Assembly (NCBI RefSeq): GCF_964340395.1 | Contig: NC_135557.1 | Span: forward strand, 4,318,216 to 4,382,215 | Origin: Glandiceps talaboti | Lineage: Eukaryota; Hemichordata; Enteropneusta; Spengelidae | Direction: 5' to 3' | Length of the DNA: 64,000 nt | Shown here: piece by piece, positions 1 through 10,154 of the stretch | Position numbering within the stretch: the first letter of the stretch is position 1 | How the letters are laid out: each line of letters begins with the position of its first letter | Position numbers and translations under genes: made by a program | The notes under the pieces: model-generated | Told to the model about the DNA's origin: nothing | Databases searched by the model: none | The model's input: the letters and a program-made list of their open reading frames with translations, nothing else

Positions 1-36
1 ACAGGTACACTGAACAATGACATGTACTGCACCTGT
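1..36. repeat. Short imperfect inverted repeat
   Basis: ACAGGTACA at 1-9 pairs with TGCACCTGT at 28-36, with 8 of 9 positions complementary around an 18-base loop. It begins at the first base of the window, so a longer structure to the left cannot be excluded. No transposase, second terminal repeat or target-site duplication is visible, so it may be chance. Confidence 0.3.
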
Positions 37-296
37 CCTTTGCTAACGTATTAATGGGCTTTGAGGTACACAAATTGACCAGATTTACTGGTGCTTTGAT
101 CAAGAATTATGAACAAAAATATTGAAGCTTTAAATTATTGCCAATAATTGCAGTGTGCAAGTTACTTAGAAAATACTGTTGTCAAACAGAACTTTAATTG
201 CTAGTAAAAAAAGATATACTGTTCTTTACAGATGAAATAGTTGCTAGTAACACTTCTTGACTCCAGTGTCGAATTAAACTTCGAGAGGTCTGAACA
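1..296. other. Single-copy left flank, no gene seen
   Basis: A+T-rich sequence without tandem repetition, ending where the 26-bp minisatellite starts. The longest reading frame I noticed on the plus strand is an ATG at 54 that stops at 123-125 (23 codons); this is too short and featureless to call a gene. No promoter, splice site or RNA gene is supported. It is the only stretch of the window that looks unique and is therefore the natural anchor for placing this array in a genome. Confidence 0.6.
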
Positions 297-3200
297 TGAC
301 AGGTTGTATATATTAACTGACTAGACAGGGTTTGTATATTAACTGACTTTATAGGGTGTATATACTAACTGACTAGATAGGTTGTATATATCAACTGACT
401 AGACAAGGTTCTATATATTAACTGACTAGACAAGGTTCTATATATTAACTGAGTAGATAGGTTGTATATATCAACTGACTAGATATTTTGTATATATCAA
501 CTGACTAGATAGGTTTTATATATCAACTAACTAGACAAGGTTCTATATATTAACTGACTAGACAGGTGGTATATGTTAACTGACTATTCAGGGTGTATAT
601 AATAACTGAACTGACTAGAAAGGTTGTATAAATTAACTGACTTGATAGAGCGTATATATTAACTGACTAGACAGGTTGTATATATTGACTAGACAGGTTG
701 TATATATTTGCTGACTAGACAGGTTGTATATATTGACTAGACAGGTTGTATATATTTGCTGACTAGACAGGTTGTATATATTTGCTGACTAGACAGGTTG
801 TATATTTTAATTGACTAGACAGGTTGTATATATTGACTGACTAGATATGATGTATATATTTACTAACTAGACAGAATGTACATATTAACTGACAAGATTG
901 GGTGTATATATTAACTGACTAGACAGGATGTATTTATTAAATGACCAGACAGGATATAAATATTAACTGACTTTATAGGGTGTATATATATAATAACTAG
1001 ATAGGGTGTATATATTAACTGACTAGACAGGATGTATATATTAACTGATGAGACAGGTTTTATATATTAACTGACTAAAGAAGTGGTATATTTTAACTGA
1101 CTAGAGAGGTTGTATATAAATACTGACTAGACAGGATGTACATATTAACTGAGTAGATTTGGTGTACATATTGAATGAAAAGAGAAGATGTACATATTAA
1201 CTGACTAGACAGAATGTATATATTAACTGTCTAGACGGGGTAGTATCTGTTAACTGACTAGCCAAGGTTTGTATATTAACTGACTTTATAGGGTGTATAT
1301 ATTAACTGAATAGATAGGTTGTATATATTAACTGACTACACAAGGTTCTATATATTAACTGACTTTATAGGGTGTATATATTAACTGAATAGATAGGTTG
1401 TATATATTAACTGACTACACAAGGTTCTATATATTAACTGACTTTATAGGGTGTATATATTAACTGAATAGATAGGTTGTATATATTAACTGACTACACA
1501 AGGTTCTATATATTAACTGACTAGACAGGATGTACATATTAACTGAGTAGATTTGGTGTACATATTGAATGAAAAGAGAAGATGTACATATTAACTGACT
1601 AGACAGAATGTATATATTAACTGTCTAGACGGGGTAGTATCTGTTAACTGACTAGCCAAGGTTTGTATATTAACTGACTTTATAGGGTGTATATATTAAC
1701 TGAATAGATAGGTTGTATATATTAACTGACTACACAAGGTTCTATATATTAACTGACTTTATAGGGTGTATATATTAACTGAATAGATAGGTTGTATATA
1801 TTAACTGACTACACAAGGTTCTATATATTAACTGACTTTATAGGGTGTATATATTAACTGAATAGATAGGTTGTATATATTAACTGACTACACAAGGTTC
1901 TATATATTAACTGACTTTATAGGGTGTATATATTAACTGAATAGATAGGTTGTATATATTAACTGACTACACAAGGTTCTATATATTAACTGACTTTATA
2001 GGGTGTATATATTAACTGAATAGATAGGTTGTATATATTAACTGACTACACAAGGTTCTATATATTAACTGACTAGACAGGATGTACATATTAACTGAGT
2101 AGATTTGGTGTACATATTGAATGAAAAGAGAAGATGTACATATTAACTGACTAGACAGAATGTATATATTAACTGTCTAGACGGGGTAGTATCTGTTAAC
2201 TGACTAGCCAAGGTTTGTATATTAACTGACTTTATAGGGTGTATATATTAACTGAATAGATAGGTTGTATATATTAACTGACTACACAAGGTTCTATATA
2301 TTAACTGACTTTATAGGGTGTATATATTAACTGAATAGATAGGTTGTATATATTAACTGACTACACAAGGTTCTATATATTAACTGACTAGACAGGTTGT
2401 ATATGTTAACTGCTATTCAGGGTGTATATATAAACTTACAAGATTGGGTGTATATATTTACTGACTAGACAGTTTGTATATATTAACTGACTGGATAGGT
2501 TGTACATATTAACTTACTAGACAGGGTGTATATATTAACTGACGAGACAGGATGTATATATTAAATGTCTAGATAGGGTGTATATATTAACTGACTAGAC
2601 AGGATGTATATATGAACTGACTAGAGAGGTTGTATATATTAGGTGACAAGACAGGTTGTATAAATTAACTGACTTCATAGAGCGTATGTGTTAAATGACT
2701 AGACAGGTTGTATATATTTTCTGACTAGATAGGTTGTGTAGATTAACTGATTAGACAGGTTGTATATTTTAACTGACTAGATAGGTTTTATATATTAACT
2801 GACGAGACAGGATGTATATATTAACTGTCTAGACTGGTTGTATATATTAACTGACTAGATAGGTTGTATATTTTAACTGACAAGACATTATGTATATATT
2901 AACTGACTAGACAGGATATATATAAGCTGAATAGACGGATTGTATATATTAACTGAATAGACAGGGTATGTATAATAATTGACTAGATATGATGTATATA
3001 TTAACTACCTAGACAGGATGTATATATCTACTGACTAGACAGAATGTACATATCAAATGACAAGACAAGATGTACATATTACCTGACTAGACAGGTTGTA
3101 TAGATTAACTGACTATTCAGGGTGTATATATTAACTAACTAGATAGGTTGTATATATTAACTGATTAGACATGATGTATATATTTACAGACTAGACATAA

Positions 3201-3407
3201 ATGTACATATTAACCGAGTAGATAGGGTGTATATGTTAACTGAAAAGACAGGATGTATATATTAAATGTCTAGATAGGGTGTATATATTAACTGACTAAA
3301 GGGGTTATATATTTTAGCTGACGAGATAGATTGTATATATTAACTGACGAGATAGATTGTATATGTCAACTGACTAGATAGGGTATGTTTATTAACGGAC
3401 TTTTAAG

Positions 3408-3410
<3 letters not shown>
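297..3410. repeat. 26-bp minisatellite array, main block
   Basis: Head-to-tail repetition with a unit of about 26 bp. The common form is TTAACTGACTAGACAGG followed by TTGTATATA. Roughly 120 units are present. Most differ from one another by several substitutions and small indels: GACTAGAC, GACTTTATAG, GAATAGATAG and GACTACACAAGG are recurrent versions of the same part. Around 664-820 some units lose the AACT or change it to TGCT, giving 22-bp and 26-bp units in alternation. The unit has stops in several frames and no open frame persists. The heavy divergence marks this as an older array than the 294-bp satellite to its right, except for the homogenised block at 1131-2386. Confidence 0.93.
1131..2386. 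repeat. Higher-order cassette inside the minisatellite
   Basis: A multi-unit cassette beginning ACAGGATGTACATATT occurs three times, at 1131, 1525 and 2077. Each copy has the same series of unusual units (GAGTAGATTTGG, GAATGAAAAGAGAAG, GTCTAGACGGGG, GACTAGCCAAGG) and then a run of 79-bp trimers, each made of three 26-bp-type units with GACTTTATAG, GAATAGATAG and GACTACACAAGG in that order. The trimer is present 3, 5 and 2 times in successive copies (starts near 1282, 1361, 1440; 1676, 1755, 1834, 1913, 1992; 2228, 2307). This explains the cassette spacings of 394 and 552 bp, which differ by exactly two trimers. Within the cassette the copies look almost identical, so the amplification is recent relative to the surrounding minisatellite. 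Confidence 0.92.

Positions 3411-3502
<92 letters not shown>
3411..3502. repeat. AT dinucleotide microsatellite, 46 units
   Basis: An uninterrupted AT run of 92 bases, entered from GGGT at 3407-3410 and left into TTATTAGG. It interrupts the minisatellite, whose 26-bp motif continues on both sides, and may have grown from the TATATA part of one minisatellite unit. The run is self-complementary and could extrude as a hairpin. Its length is the kind of feature that varies between individuals and that polymerase slippage or assembly can alter. Confidence 0.97.
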
Positions 3503-3506
<4 letters not shown>

Positions 3507-3702
3507 TAGGGTGTATATTTCAACTGACCAGACAAAGTTCAATATATTAACTGACTAGATAGGGTGTACATGTACATATTAATTTACTACACATGGTGTA
3601 TACAAATGTATATTAACTGACTAGATAGGTTATATATATTAATTGACTAGACAGGTTGTATATATTCGCAGACTAGACAGGTTGTATAGATTAACTGAAT
3701 TC
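3503..3702. repeat. 26-bp minisatellite, right remnant
   Basis: About seven decayed units of the same minisatellite after the AT run, including a perfect 12-base palindrome TGTACATGTACA at 3565-3576. The last recognisable unit reads TTAACTGAAT at 3691-3700 and abuts an EcoRI site, GAATTC at 3697-3702, after which satellite sequence begins. Confidence 0.85.
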
Positions 3703-4024
3703 ACTATTTTTTTAAATTCACTTTAATATGGAACACCCGAAATGAATAGCAAGACCCAAGATTGATTACCAAGACCCAAGATGAATAGCAAGACCCAAGA
3801 TGGATGGATGTGTTTACCAATCTAAAGGCAGACGTAAGTTAATAATTGTCTCATAAAGTGATTTTACCTGATATTAATTACTATTACACATTGGAACATT
3901 AGAAGTTAGAAACATTTCCTTTACCTATCAAGACTGCAGCGTGTAGTAAAAATAATATACATTACAATATCAATGAATGCTATGTATAAATTGCTAAACT
4001 ATTTTGTTTAATTCACTTTCATAT
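3703..4024. repeat. Diverged edge monomer of the satellite
   Basis: The left-most copy (partial start at 3703, full monomer from 3730, 295 bp) carries many private differences from the array: TTTAATATGG instead of TTTCATATGG, CCGAAATG instead of CCGAGATG, GATTGATTACC instead of GATTAATTACC, TCTAAAGGC instead of TCTCAAGGC, TTTCCTTTACC instead of TTTGCTTTACC, TATCAAGACTGCAG instead of TATCACGACTGCAG, and TATGTATAAA in the TATA segment. This is the pattern expected at the edge of an array, where exchange with neighbours is less effective. Confidence 0.85.
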
Positions 4025-4317
4025 GGAACACCCGAGATGAATAGCAAGACCCAAGATTAATTACCCAGACCCAAGATGAATAGCAAGACCCAAGATGGAT
4101 GGATATGTTTACCAATCTCAAGGCAAACGTAAGTTAATAATTGTCTCATAAAGTGATTTTACCTGATATTAATTACTATTACACATTGGAACATTAGAAG
4201 TTAGAAACATTTGCTTTACCTATCACGACTGCAGCGTGTAGCAACATTAGAATACATTACAATATCATATTGATAACATAAATTGCTAAACTATTTTGTT
4301 TTAATTCACTTTCATAT
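4025..4317. repeat. Representative satellite monomer, 293 bp
   Basis: A typical copy that can serve as reference. The internal subrepeat block is 4036-4103. GTAAGT, a good match to a 5' splice-donor consensus, is at 4129-4134. The PstI hexamer CTGCAG, preceded by the pyrimidine-rich TTTGCTTTACCTATCACGA, is at 4229-4234. This copy belongs to the class that lacks TATATAAA and instead has CAATATCATATTG, an odd palindrome with 6-base arms, followed by GATAACATAAATTG. The next monomer (from 4318) is of the other class, with GCTATATATAAATTG. Confidence 0.9.
4036..4103. repeat. 19-20 bp subrepeats within each monomer (example)
   Basis: Three tandem subunits precede GATGGATGG: GATGAATAGCAAGACCCAA (19 bp), GATTAATTACCMAGACCCAA (20 bp, where M is C here and A in most copies), and GATGAATAGCAAGACCCAA again. 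The block recurs in essentially every monomer, so the array is a repeat within a repeat. Variants of the third subunit (GATGAATAGG, GATGAAAAGG, GAAGAATAGG) define monomer types. Loss of one or two subunits gives the short monomers at 43388 and 38423. Confidence 0.92.
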
Positions 4318-4559
4318 GGAACACCCGAGATGAATAGCAAGACCCAAGATTAATTACCAAGACCCAAGAAGAATAGCAAGACCCAAGATGGATGGATATG
4401 TTTACCAATCTCAAGGCAAACGTAAGTTAATGATTGTCTTTTTAAGTGATTTTACCTGATATTTATTACTATTACACATTGGAACATTAGAAGTTAGAAA
4501 CATTTGCTTTACCTCTCACGACTGCAGCGTGTAGGAACATTAGAATACATTACAATATC

Positions 4560-7500
4560 AATGAATGCTATATATAAATTGCTAAACTATTTTGTTTCAA
4601 TTCACTTTCATATGGAACATCCGAGATGAATAGCAAGACCCAAGATTAATTACCAAGACCCAAGATGAATAGGAAGACCCAAGATGGATGGATATGTTTA
4701 CCAATCTCAAGGCAAACGTAAGTTAATAATTGTCTCATAAAGTGATTTTACCTGATATTTATTACTATTACACATTGGAACATTAGAAGTTAGAGACATT
4801 TGCTTTACCTCTCATGACTGCAGCGTGTAGGAACAGTAGAATACATTACAATATCAATGAATGCTATATATAAATTGCTAAACTATTTTGTTTAATTCAC
4901 TTTCATATGGAACACCCGAGATGAATAGCAAGACCCAAGATTAATTACCAAGACCGAAGATGAATAGCAAGACCCAAGATGGATGGATGTGTTTACCAAT
5001 CTCAAGGCAGACGTAAGTTAATAATTGTCTCATGAAGTGATTTTACCTGATATTAATTACTATTACACATTGGAACATTAGAAGTTAGAAACATTTGCTT
5101 TACCTATCACGACTGCAGCGTGTAGCAAAATTAGTATACATTACAATATCAATGAGTGCTATATATAAATTGCTAAACTATTTTGTTTTAATTCACTTTC
5201 ATATGGAACACCCGAGATGAATAGCAAGACCCAAGATTAATTACCAAGACCCAAGATGAAAAGGAAGACCCATGATGTATGGATGTGTTTACCAATCTCA
5301 AGGCAAACGTAAGTTAATAACTGTCTTTTAAGTGATTTTACCTGATATTAATTACTATTACACATTGGAACATTAGAAGTTAGAAACATTTGCTTTACCT
5401 ATCACGACTGCAGCGTGTAGCAACATTAGAATACATTACAATATCATATTGATAACATAAATTGCTAAACTATTTTGTTTTAATTCACTTTCATATGGAA
5501 CACCCGAGATGAATAGCAAGACCCAAGATTAATTACCAAGACCCAAGAAGAATAGGAAGACCCAAGATGGATGGATATGTTTACCAATCTCAAGGCAAAC
5601 GTAAGTTAATAATTGTCTCATAAAGTGATTTTACCTGATATTAATTACTATTACACATTGGAACATTAGAAGTTAGAAACATTTGCTTTACCTATCACGA
5701 CTGCAGGGTGTAGCAAAATTAGTATACATTACAATATCAATGAGTGCTATATATAAATTGCTAAACTATTTTGTTTTAATTCACTTTCATATGGAACACC
5801 CGAGATGAATAGCAAGACCCAAGATTAATTACCAAGACCCAAGAAGAATAGGAAGACCCAAGATGGATGGATATGTTTACCAATCTCAAGGCAAACGTAA
5901 GTTAATGATTGTCTTTTTAAGTGATTTTACCTGATATTTATTACTATTACACATTGGAACATTAGAAGTTAGAAACATTTGCTTTACCTCTCACGACTGC
6001 AGCGTGTAGGAACATTAGAATACATTACAATATCAATGAATGCTATATATAAATTGCTAAACTATTTTGTTTAATTCACTTTCATATGGAACACCCGAGA
6101 TGAATAGCAAGACCCAAGATTAATTACCAAGACCCAAGATGAATAGCAAGACCCAAGATGGATTGATGTGTTTACCAATCTCAAGGCAGACGTAAGTTAA
6201 TATTTGTCTCATAAAGTGATTTTACCTGATATTAATTACTATTACATATTGGAACATTAGAAGTTAGAAACATTTGCTTTACCTATCACGACTGCAGCGT
6301 GTAGCAACATTAGAATACATTACAATATCATATTGATAACATAAATTGCTAAACTATTTTGTTTTAATTCACTTTCATATGGAACACCCGAGATGAATAG
6401 CAAGACCCAAGATTAATTACCAAGACCCAAGATGAATAGGAAGACCCAAGATGGATGGATATGTTTACCAATCTCAAGGCAAACGTAAGTTAATAATTGT
6501 CTCATAAAGTGATTTTACCTGATATTTATTACTATTACACATTGGAACATTAGAAGTTAGAAACATTTGCTTTACCTATCACGACTGCAGCGTGTAGCAA
6601 CATTAGAATACATTACAATATCATATTGATAACATAAATTGCTAAACTATTTTGTTTAATTCACTTTCATATGGAACACCCGAGATGAATAGCAAGACCC
6701 AAGATTAATTACCAAGACCCAAGATGAATAGCAAGACCCAAGATGGATGGATGTGTTTACCAATCTCAAGGCAGACGTAAGTTAAAAATTGTCTCATAAA
6801 GTGATTTTACCTGATATTAATTACTATTACACATTGGAACATTAGAAGTTAAAAAACATTTGCTTTACCTATCACGACTGCAGCGTGTAGGAACATTAGA
6901 ATACATTACAATATCAATGAATGGTATATATAAATTGCTAAACTATTTTGTTTAATTCACTTTCATATGGAACACCCGAGATAATAGCAAGACCCAAGAT
7001 TAATTACCAAGACCCAAGATGAATAGCAAGACCCAAGATGGATGAATGTGTTTACCAATCTCAAGGCAAACGTAAGTTAATAACTGTCTTTTTAAGTGAT
7101 TTTACCTGATATTAATTACTATTACACATTGAACATTAGAAGTTAGAAACATTTGCTTTACCTATCACGACTGCAGCGTGTAGCAACATTAGAATACATT
7201 ACAATATCATATTGATAACATAAATTGCTAAACTATTTTGTTTTAATTCACTTTCATATGGAACACCCGAGATGAATAGCAAGACCCAAGATTAATTACC
7301 AAGACCCAAGAAGAATAGGAAGACCCAAGATGGATGGATATGTTTACCAATCTCAAGGCAAACGTAAGTTAATGATTGTCTTTTTAAGTGATTTTACCTG
7401 ATATTTATTACTATTACACATTGGAACATTAGAAGTTAGAAACATTTGCTTTACCTCTCACGACTGCAGCGTGTAGGAACATTAGAATACATTACAATAT

Positions 7501-7700
7501 CATTGAATGCTATATATAAATTGCTAAACTATTTTGTTTAATTCACTTTCATATGGAACACCCGAGATGAATAGCAAGACCCAAGATTAATTACCAAGAC
7601 CCAAGATGAATAGCAAGACCCAAGATGGATTGATGTGTTTACCAATCTCAAGGCAGACGTAAGTTAATATTTGTCTCATAAAGTGATTTTACCTGATATT
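4560..7700. repeat. 11-monomer block, copy 1
   Basis: First of three related blocks tagged by rare variants: TTTCAATTCACTTTC with GGAACATCCGAG (around 4600), GGAACAGTAG (4831), AGACCGAAGA (4951), CTGCAGGGTG (near 5701) and CCGAGATAATAGC (near 6979). The tags recur in the same order at 10155-13290, 5595 bp away (19 monomers), and partly at 7797-9850, 3237 bp away (11 monomers). Boundaries are approximate. Confidence 0.8.
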
Positions 7701-7796
7701 AATTACTATTACACATTGGAACATTAGAAGTTAGAAACATTTGCTTTACCTGTCACGACTGCAGCGTGTAGCAACATTAGAATACATTACAATATC

Positions 7797-9850
7797 AATG
7801 AATGCTATATATAAATTGCTAAACTATTTTGTTTCAATTCATTTTCATATGGAACACCCGAGATGAATAGCAAGACCCAAGATTAATTACCAAGACCCAA
7901 GATGAATAGGAAGACCCAAGATGGATGGATATGTTTACCAATCTCAAGGCAAACGTAAGTTAATAATTGTCTCATAAAGTGATTTTACCTGATATTTATT
8001 ACTATTACACATTGGAACATTAGAAGTTAGAGACATTTGCTTTACCTCTCATGACTGCAGCGTGTAGGAACAGTAGAATACATTACAATATCAATGAATG
8101 CTATATATAAATTGCTAAACTATTTTGTTTAATTCACTTTCATATGGAACACCCGAGATGAATAGCAAGACCCAAGATTAATTACCAAGACCGAAGATGA
8201 ATAGCAAGACCCAAGATGGATGGATGTGTTTACCAATCTCAAGGCAGACGTAAGTTAATAATTGTCTCATGAAGTGATTTTACCTGATATTAATTACTAT
8301 TACACATTGGAACATTAGAAGTTAGAAACATTTGCTTTACCTATCACGACTGCAGCGTGTAGCAAAATTAGTATACATTACAATATCAATGAGTGCTATA
8401 TATAAATTGCTAAACTATTTTGTTTTAATTCACTTTCATATGGAACACCCGAGATGAATAGCAAGACCCAAGATTAATTACCAAGACCCAAGATGAAAAG
8501 GAAGACCCATGATGTATGGATGTGTTTACCAATCTCAAGTCAAACGTAAGTTAATAACTGTCTTTTAAGTGATTTTACCTGATATTAATTACTATTACAC
8601 ATTGGAACATTAGAAGTTAGAAACATTTGCTTTACCTATCACGACTGCAGCGTGTAGCAACATTAGAATACATTACAATATCATATTGATAACATAAATT
8701 GCTAAACTATTTTGTTTTAATTCACTTTCATATGGAACACCCGAGATGAATAGCAAGACCCAAGATTAATTACCAAGACCCAAGAAGAATAGGAAGACCC
8801 AAGATGGATGGATATGTTTACCAATCTCAAGGCAAACGTAAGTTAATAATTGTCTCATAAAGTGATTTTACCTGATATTAATTACTATTACACATTGGAA
8901 CATTAGAAGTTAGAAACATTTGCTTTACCTATCACGACTGCAGGGTGTAGCAAAATTAGTATACATTACAATATCAATGAGTGCTATATATAAATTGCTA
9001 AACTATTTTGTTTTAATTCACTTTCATATGGAACACCCGAGATGAATAGCAAGACCCAAGATTAATTACCAAGACCCAAGAAGAATAGGAAGACCCAAGA
9101 TGGATGGATATGTTTACCAATCTCAAGGCAAACGTAAGTTAATGATTGTCTTTTTAAGTGATTTTACCTGATATTTATTACTATTACACATTGGAACATT
9201 AGAAGTTAGAAACATTTGCTTTACCTCTCACGACTGTAGCGTGTAGGAACATTAGAATACATTACAATATCAATGAATGCTATATATAAATTGCTAAACT
9301 ATTTTGTTTAATTCACTTTCATATGGAACACCCGAGATGAATAGCAAGACCCAAGATTAATTACCAAGACCCAAGATGAATAGCAAGACCCAAGATGGAT
9401 TGATGTGTTTACCAATCTCAAGGCAGACGTAAGTTAATATTTGTCTCATAAAGTGATTTTACCTGATATTAATTACTATTACATATTGGAACATTAGAAG
9501 TTAGAAACATTTGCTTTACCTATCACGACTGCAGCGTGTAGCAACATTAGAATACATTACAATATCATATTGATAACATAAATTGCTAAACTATTTTGTT
9601 TTAATTCACTTTCATATGGAACACTCGAGATGAATAGCAAGACCCAAGATTAATTACCAAGACCCAAGATGAATAGGAAGACCCAAGATGGATGGATATG
9701 TTTACCAATCTCAAGGCAAACGTAAGTTAATAATTGTCTCATAAAGTGATTTTACCTGATATTTATTACTATTACACATTGGAACATTAGAAGTTAGAAA
9801 CATTTGCTTTACCTATCACGACTGCAGCGTGTAGCAACATTAGAATACAT
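7797..9850. repeat. Shortened copy 2 of the 11-monomer block
   Basis: This block repeats the order of tags in 4560-7700: GGAACAGTAG at 8068, AGACCGAAGA at 8188 and CTGCAGGGTG near 8939. The next copy follows only 2358 bp (8 monomers) later, because about three monomers, including the CCGAGATAATAGC type, are missing here. One monomer has lost the PstI site (CTGTAG at 9234). Confidence 0.75.
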
Positions 9851-10154
9851 TACAATATCAATGAATGCTATATATAAATTGCTAAACTATTTTGTTTAAT
9901 TCACTTTCATATGGAACACCCGAGATGAATAGCAAGACCCAAGATTAATTACCAAGACCCAAGATGAATAGCAAGACCCAAGATGGATGGATGTGTTTAC
10001 CAATCTCAAGGCAGACGTAAGTTAATAATTGTCTCATAAAGTGATTTTACCTGATATTAATTACTATTACACATTGGAACATTAGAAGTTAGAAACATTT
10101 GCTTTACCTGTCACGACTGCAGCGTGTAGCAACATTAGAATACATTACAATATC

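Noticed and set aside
54-125. Short open frame starting at ATG 54
   Set aside because: Only 23 codons, no recognisable motif or initiation context, and a length expected by chance.
297-3702. Minisatellite as a degenerate telomeric or subtelomeric repeat
   Set aside because: The unit has no G-rich telomere-like run and no TTAGGG- or TTTAGGG-type core.
4030-4050. Possible CENP-B box around CACCCGAGATGAATAG
   Set aside because: Only the CCCG half resembles the box on the minus strand; the required second CG-containing part is absent.
4036-4103. Regularly spaced AAGACCCAAGAT copies resembling CRISPR repeats
   Set aside because: The copies are only 7-8 bp apart, the intervening bases are nearly the same in every monomer, and the whole is part of a 294-bp satellite; there are no unique spacers and no cas genes.
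4025-4140. Minus-strand open stretch of about 45 codons across the subrepeat block of each monomer
   Set aside because: It has no start codon near its beginning, is closed by stops within the same monomer, and the small indels in short monomers and CCGAGATAATAGC monomers shift it freely, so there is no sign of coding constraint.
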